DNA from: Oceanobacillus piezotolerans | GTDB lineage: Bacteria; Bacillota; Bacilli; Bacillales; Amphibacillaceae | Assembly (NCBI RefSeq): GCF_003665065.1 | Contig: NZ_RCHR01000002.1 | Location: forward strand, 372,001-436,000 | Length of the DNA: 64,000 bases | Reading direction: 5' to 3' | Shown here: positions 60,036 to 64,000 of the stretch, in pieces | Position numbering within the stretch: position 1 is the first letter of the stretch | How the letters are laid out: every line of letters starts with the position of its first letter | Notes under the pieces: model-generated | Databases searched by the model: none | Told to the model about the DNA's origin: nothing | The model's input: the letters and a program-made list of their open reading frames with translations, nothing else | Program-made: the position numbers and the translations under genes

Positions 60036-61292
60036 CTATTCCGAAGATATTTCCCCTGTTTCTGGATCATAAGTAATTTTTCCAGTTATTGGTGTGATCT
60101 TTCCGTCTTTAGCCTCGGTAATATAGACAGAGGTTAGACCATAATGGTTTTCTTTACTAAAAGAAACTGAAGCGTACATTGAGCCATCCCAATCCTCTAA
60201 TGTATAAACGGCTTCCACAAATTTTTCCATTGTCAAGTCTTCTCCCGCTCTCTCTAAAGCTTCAACTAAAACTTGAGCTGAAGCCCAGCCAGATTGAGCA
60301 AAACCATCTATCGGTAAATCTGGAAAGTCCTTTGCTAACTGCTCTGCATAAACTTTCATTTGCGGATCATCTGGAGCTGATGTTGGGTTAAAGTAAGGTG
60401 TAGAACTAATCGTACCCTCCCAAGCTTCTGCACCTGCTAATTCAAATTGATTTGTATTATTACCACCAAGCCCAGTTACAAGAAAAGGTACATCTATCCC
60501 TAAATCATACATCGATTTTTTAAGGCTAGCAGTTGGGCCAGATAGAGAAAAAGAAAGTACAGCATCAGGATTAGAATCCTTAATTTTTACAGCCTGTGAA
60601 CTAAAATCTTCATTCCCTGTTACATAAGGAACCTCTGCAATAATTTCTGCTCCCTCATATTTTCCTATAGCTTTTTTAACAGCATCGAAACCGACATTTC
60701 CAAAATCATCATTTTGGTACACAACAGCTATCTTTTTTGCTCCAATTTCATTAATAGCATATTCTAGTAATATTTCTGCTTCGATATTATATACAGTAAG
60801 ACCAGTACCTAACCAATAAGGGTTTTTAGTTGCTGTAAAGTCCGGAGCACCAGTATTTATGAGAAAACTTACTACCTTATTTTCTTCATAATAATCTTTA
60901 ACCGCAAAATTATTTGCTGTACCTTGATTTGATAAAAGTAAAAAGACCTCATCTTCCTCAACTAATCTAGGTGCTACTTGAACGGTTTGAGAAGGCTGGT
61001 ATTGATCATCATAGCTAATTAGTTCTAATTGACGGCCATGAACACCACCATTCTCATTAATATAATTAAAATACGCTTCTGTACCATATCTAGCCGTGCC
61101 ACTCTCTGCAATAGGTCCAGTATGTGGTGATATGTTACCAATTAGAATCTTATCGTTAGTGACTCCTCGGGTGACATAGAGTTCATCATCATCTTTTGCG
61201 TTATTCAGTTGACTACCAGTTGTTGTTTCATTACATGCTGCTAACACAAAAACTAATAAACTAACAAAAAACAATAAACTTATTTTTTTCAA
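60036..61292 (-). CDS. Liv-type ABC substrate-binding lipoprotein, copy 4
   Basis: A 418-aa paralogue of copy 3 (shared YVTRGVTNDKILIGNISPHT, VYQNDDFGNVGFDAVKKAIG). The lipobox is LAAC at cysteine 20. The open frame reaches 61346, but AAGGGTGG sits before the TTG at 61292, which begins KKISLLFF and gives a normal lipoprotein signal, so I choose it. It follows livF with about 70 bp between. Two binding proteins with one membrane complex imply a wider ligand range. Confidence 0.9.
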   Translation of the reverse strand: MKKISLLFFVSLLVFVLAACNETTTGSQLNNAKDDDELYVTRGVTNDKILIGNISPHTGPIAESGTARYGTEAYFNYINENGGVHGRQLELISYDDQYQPSQTVQVAPRLVEEDEVFLLLSNQGTANNFAVKDYYEENKVVSFLINTGAPDFTATKNPYWLGTGLTVYNIEAEILLEYAINEIGAKKIAVVYQNDDFGNVGFDAVKKAIGKYEGAEIIAEVPYVTGNEDFSSQAVKIKDSNPDAVLSFSLSGPTASLKKSMYDLGIDVPFLVTGLGGNNTNQFELAGAEAWEGTISSTPYFNPTSAPDDPQMKVYAEQLAKDFPDLPIDGFAQSGWASAQVLVEALERAGEDLTMEKFVEAVYTLEDWDGSMYASVSFSKENHYGLTSVYITEAKDGKITPITGKITYDPETGEISSE

Positions 61293-61364
61293 TATAACCA
61301 CCCTTAAAATAATTATTTTGTTTTTCAAATTTTTCGTTAACCCCACATACCATACCTATACCTA

Positions 61365-62066
61365 TTAACCACCTAGATATAGTCTACGCACCTCGTCATT
61401 ATTTTTTAATTCCTCGGATGTACCCTGAAGTGCAATAGTTCCATTTTCAAGAACATACGAGTAATCGGATATTTCAATTGCTTTATATGCATTCTGCTCA
61501 ACAATCAGTATAGAAGTACCACTTTTATTTATCTCTTTGATAATAGAGAAAATTTCATTTACTATTTTTGGTGCTAAGCCAAGAGAAGGCTCATCTAATA
61601 ATAGAATATTAGGTTTCCCCATTAATGCTCTACCAATTGCAAGCATCTGTTGCTCCCCACCACTTAATGTTCCAGCCTTCTGCTTCAAGCGATCTTTTAA
61701 AATGGGGAAGTATGAAAAGACTTTTTCCATTTCCTGTTTCACTGACTTGTTTCGTTTATTATAAGCACCAATAATTAAATTTTCTTCTACTGAAAATAGA
61801 GGAAATACTCTTCTGTTCTCAGGACAATGAATAACTCCTTTCTTCACAATACTACTAGGAGCTTCTTTAATCATCGATTTGCCATCCATTTCATAAGCAC
61901 CTTTTTTGGGTTTGACTAGCCTTGATATCATTTTCAAGGTTGTTGTTTTTCCAGCTCCATTTGCACCTAACAGAGAAACAATTTTACCATCATCGACTTG
62001 TAAACTAATTCCTTTAAGAGCATTTACATGGCCATAATTAACATGTACATCAGACAAACTGAGCAT
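61365..62066 (-). CDS. Liv-type ABC ATP-binding protein (LivF-like)
   Basis: A 233-aa ATPase. Walker A GANGAGKT (near residue 34), signature LSGGEQQML, Walker B LLLDEPSLGLAP and the H-loop IVEQNAYKA are complete; PENRRVFPLFSVEENL is typical of LivF. It overlaps the livG-like gene by 17 bp. AGGGGAGGTGG precedes the ATG. With LivG it powers uptake through LivH/LivM. Confidence 0.95.
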   Translation of the reverse strand: MLSLSDVHVNYGHVNALKGISLQVDDGKIVSLLGANGAGKTTTLKMISRLVKPKKGAYEMDGKSMIKEAPSSIVKKGVIHCPENRRVFPLFSVEENLIIGAYNKRNKSVKQEMEKVFSYFPILKDRLKQKAGTLSGGEQQMLAIGRALMGKPNILLLDEPSLGLAPKIVNEIFSIIKEINKSGTSILIVEQNAYKAIEISDYSYVLENGTIALQGTSEELKNNDEVRRLYLGG

Positions 62067-62826
62067 CTTCTTCCACCTCCCCTAGATAAGCTTCAATTAC
62101 TACTGGATTATTCTGTACTTCCTTTGGTACTCCATGTGCAATCTTCTCTCCAAAACTCATTACAGTGACAAGATCAGAAATTTCCATTACAAGTGACATA
62201 TCATGCTCAATAAGTAGCACGGTGTAATTTAATTCCTCTTTTAGTTTTAAGATTAATTGACTAATCTTTTCCGTCTCATTTGAATTCATCCCAGCAACTG
62301 GTTCATCTAACAAAATTAATTTTGGGTCAGACATCATCGCTCTACCTATATCAACCATTTTTTGATAACCAAAGGACAGATTAGAGACTTTTTCATATGC
62401 CAAATGTTCAATATTTAGCATCTCCATCACTTCATTCGCCTTTTCTCGTGCTATCCTTTCGTCACGTTTTATGGAAGGTAAATTTAATGCAATGCTAAGG
62501 ATATTCTTCTTCATAATTGGATGTAATCCAGTTAACAGGTTATCCAATACTGTCATTTCACGGAATAACTCCACATTCTGGAAACTTCTAGCTATCCCTC
62601 TTTTAATTACTTGATGTGGCTTTAATTTCATTAAATCTTCTCCAATAAACGTTATGGAACCAGACACAGGCTTATAGAAACGGCTAATACAGTTAAAAAC
62701 TGTTGTTTTTCCTGCTCCATTTGGTCCAATAATGGAATATATTTGTCCTTCTGGAACTTCAAACGAAAGCTTCTTTACCGCTGTCAAACCTGCAAATTGT
62801 ACGGTGACATCTTTAAATGTTAGCAT
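62050..62826 (-). CDS. Liv-type ABC ATP-binding protein (LivG-like)
   Basis: A 258-aa ATPase with Walker A GPNGAGKT, the ARSFQNVELFREMTVLDNLL Q-loop region, signature LSFGYQKMVD (the LivG-type variant of LSGGQ), Walker B ILLDEPVAGMN and the LLIEHDMSLV H-loop. It overlaps both neighbours (14 bp with LivM, 17 bp with LivF), so the set is translationally coupled. Confidence 0.95.
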   Translation of the reverse strand: MLTFKDVTVQFAGLTAVKKLSFEVPEGQIYSIIGPNGAGKTTVFNCISRFYKPVSGSITFIGEDLMKLKPHQVIKRGIARSFQNVELFREMTVLDNLLTGLHPIMKKNILSIALNLPSIKRDERIAREKANEVMEMLNIEHLAYEKVSNLSFGYQKMVDIGRAMMSDPKLILLDEPVAGMNSNETEKISQLILKLKEELNYTVLLIEHDMSLVMEISDLVTVMSFGEKIAHGVPKEVQNNPVVIEAYLGEVEEDAQFV

Positions 62827-63802
62827 CCTTAACCATCCCTCCAGTTCGATCTGTTCCTTCTTTAACCGTAATAGGTTGAGACCTTTTCTTAAAAAATTCT
62901 GTAATAGATACCAATCCTTTTGGAAGGAATAAAATTGCTAATACCACTGCTATACCAATAATAATATTGTTTAATCCTACAAAGGATCTTGTTAACTCAG
63001 GTAAAATAGTGAAAATCACAGCACCAATTATTGCGCCTGGAATAGAGGCCAAACCACCAACTACAACCATAGCCAGTAGTAGAAACGAGGTAGCAAGTGT
63101 AAAATCATTCGGACTGACATACCCAAACCAATACCCATATAAACCTCCTGCGATCCCTGTAAAAAAGGCACTTATCATAAACATAACGGTTTTATAAAAA
63201 GATAGGTTGACTCCTGTAGACTGAGCAGCAACCTCACTTTCTCGAATTGCAACAAAAGCTCTTCCAAGACTACTTTTTAGGATATTGTGAATAAGCCAAG
63301 TAACTAGAACAAGTACCAAAATGATTAAATAAAAAAATGAAAGATTATTAGATAACCAATCCGGTCTACTTACTGCTAATCCAGAATATCCTCCCGTTAA
63401 AGAATTCCAATTTAATGCAATTTGTGGAATAGAAATACCAAAACCTAATGTTGCAACAGCTAAGAAATGACCCTTCAATCGTACTGCTGGTAAGCCAATT
63501 ATTAACCCAATTACTCCAGTTACAACACCAGCAAGAGGAAGAACAACTAATAGTGGTAGTCCCACTTTGGTAGTTAATATAGCGACCGTATATCCTCCTA
63601 CCGTTAGAAATCCAGCGTGCCCAACGGACATTTGACCACCATTGCCTACCAAAAGATTAAGTGCCATTGCAGTAATTACATAGATAGAGATCATCACAAA
63701 AAGTGTGATAAAATATCCTGATTGCCCAAATAAAAATGGATAAACCAACGTGAAACCAACTAATAAGGATAGCAACAAACGTTTATTCGACAATATACCC
63801 AT
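62813..63802 (-). CDS. Liv-type ABC permease (LivM-like)
   Basis: A 329-aa polytopic permease of the BPD_transp_2 type with about nine hydrophobic segments. VGNGGQMSVGHAGFLTVGGY is the conserved LivM block, and the ATPase-contact region contains LGRAFVAIRESEVAAQSTGVN. A TTG at 63805 is one codon ahead of ATG 63802; I use the ATG. It begins about 10 nt after the livH-like stop. Confidence 0.93.
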   Translation of the reverse strand: MGILSNKRLLLSLLVGFTLVYPFLFGQSGYFITLFVMISIYVITAMALNLLVGNGGQMSVGHAGFLTVGGYTVAILTTKVGLPLLVVLPLAGVVTGVIGLIIGLPAVRLKGHFLAVATLGFGISIPQIALNWNSLTGGYSGLAVSRPDWLSNNLSFFYLIILVLVLVTWLIHNILKSSLGRAFVAIRESEVAAQSTGVNLSFYKTVMFMISAFFTGIAGGLYGYWFGYVSPNDFTLATSFLLLAMVVVGGLASIPGAIIGAVIFTILPELTRSFVGLNNIIIGIAVVLAILFLPKGLVSITEFFKKRSQPITVKEGTDRTGGMVKDANI

Positions 63803-63811
63803 CAATTTTCA

Positions 63812-64000
63812 TCACACCTTTTTCATTAATTTTCTTCCACCAAAAAGTCCCTGTGGTCGAACATACAGCACTAAAATAATTAGTAAGAATACAAACACAA
63901 TTTTCATCTCTGGGGATATATAATAACTAATTAAGTTTTCAAAAACCCCAACTAATAGTCCGCCAAAAATAGCTCCAGGAAGACTTACAAAACCGCCTAA
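63812..64000 (-). CDS. Liv-type ABC permease (LivH-like), C-terminal part
   Basis: The last 62 codons of a LivH-type permease: LGGFVSLPGAIFGGLLVGVF near the window edge, then a hydrophobic segment (IVFVFLLIILVLYV) and RPQGLFGGRKLM. The rest lies beyond the right edge. This completes the usual livH-M-G-F order of the importer. Confidence 0.9.
   Translation of the reverse strand, partial: LGGFVSLPGAIFGGLLVGVFENLISYYISPEMKIVFVFLLIILVLYVRPQGLFGGRKLMKKV

Overview
The window is a 64 kb piece of a low-GC Firmicutes chromosome. Strong AGGAGG-type ribosome binding sites, frequent TTG and GTG starts, U-tailed intrinsic terminators, CcpA-type cre boxes and the spoVR, yhbH and prkA genes all point to a Bacillaceae member. 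From the gene content I would guess the Oceanobacillus/Virgibacillus side of the family, but the genus is not proven. I see no rRNA, tRNA, CRISPR, phage or intact insertion sequence.

The left part (1-21600) is mostly housekeeping and stress genes. It holds the end of a TPR protein, a sulfonate/nitrate/taurine-type ABC importer (917-3528), a VOC protein, a TctA-type permease with a small two-TM partner, a P-loop GTPase with a membrane-type tail, a methyltransferase and GNAT pair, and two envelope lipoproteins. The spoVR, yhbH and prkA genes follow, interrupted by a 26-unit 21-bp minisatellite. Next come ppx-ppk, a cysteine-free HesB-like protein with a natural histidine tail, and a small lipoprotein.

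From 21700 to 28500 lies a complete acetoacetate/3-hydroxybutyrate catabolic operon: CoA-transferase A and B, 3-hydroxybutyrate dehydrogenase, GntP-type permease and thiolase. It has a textbook sigma-54 (-24/-12) promoter, three similar 16-bp enhancer-like palindromes, and its own PAS-AAA+ activator gene directly upstream. A roughly 140-nt element predicted to fold as nested stems sits between the two CoA-transferase genes.

A cadmium module (cadC-cadD-flavoprotein) with two operator palindromes follows at 28661-30773, then a degenerate 52-bp tandem array.

From 31181 to the right edge the window is a large catabolic island, almost all on the minus strand. It contains four intact acyl-CoA synthetases, two acyl-CoA dehydrogenases, an enoyl-CoA hydratase, a family III CoA transferase, an orphan biotin carboxylase, a thioesterase, two iron-type alcohol dehydrogenases, a quinone-oxidoreductase-type MDR, three SDRs and a Baeyer-Villiger monooxygenase paired with a serine esterase. 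It ends in a branched-chain-amino-acid-type (Liv) ABC importer with two substrate-binding proteins; two more binding proteins lie inside the island. Several cre boxes sit on or near the promoters, suggesting shared carbon catabolite repression. Decayed SDR and acyl-CoA synthetase fragments show that the island has been rearranged. The likely theme is uptake of an organic acid or ketone, oxygenation to an ester, hydrolysis, alcohol oxidation, CoA activation and beta-oxidation. The actual substrate cannot be read from the sequence.
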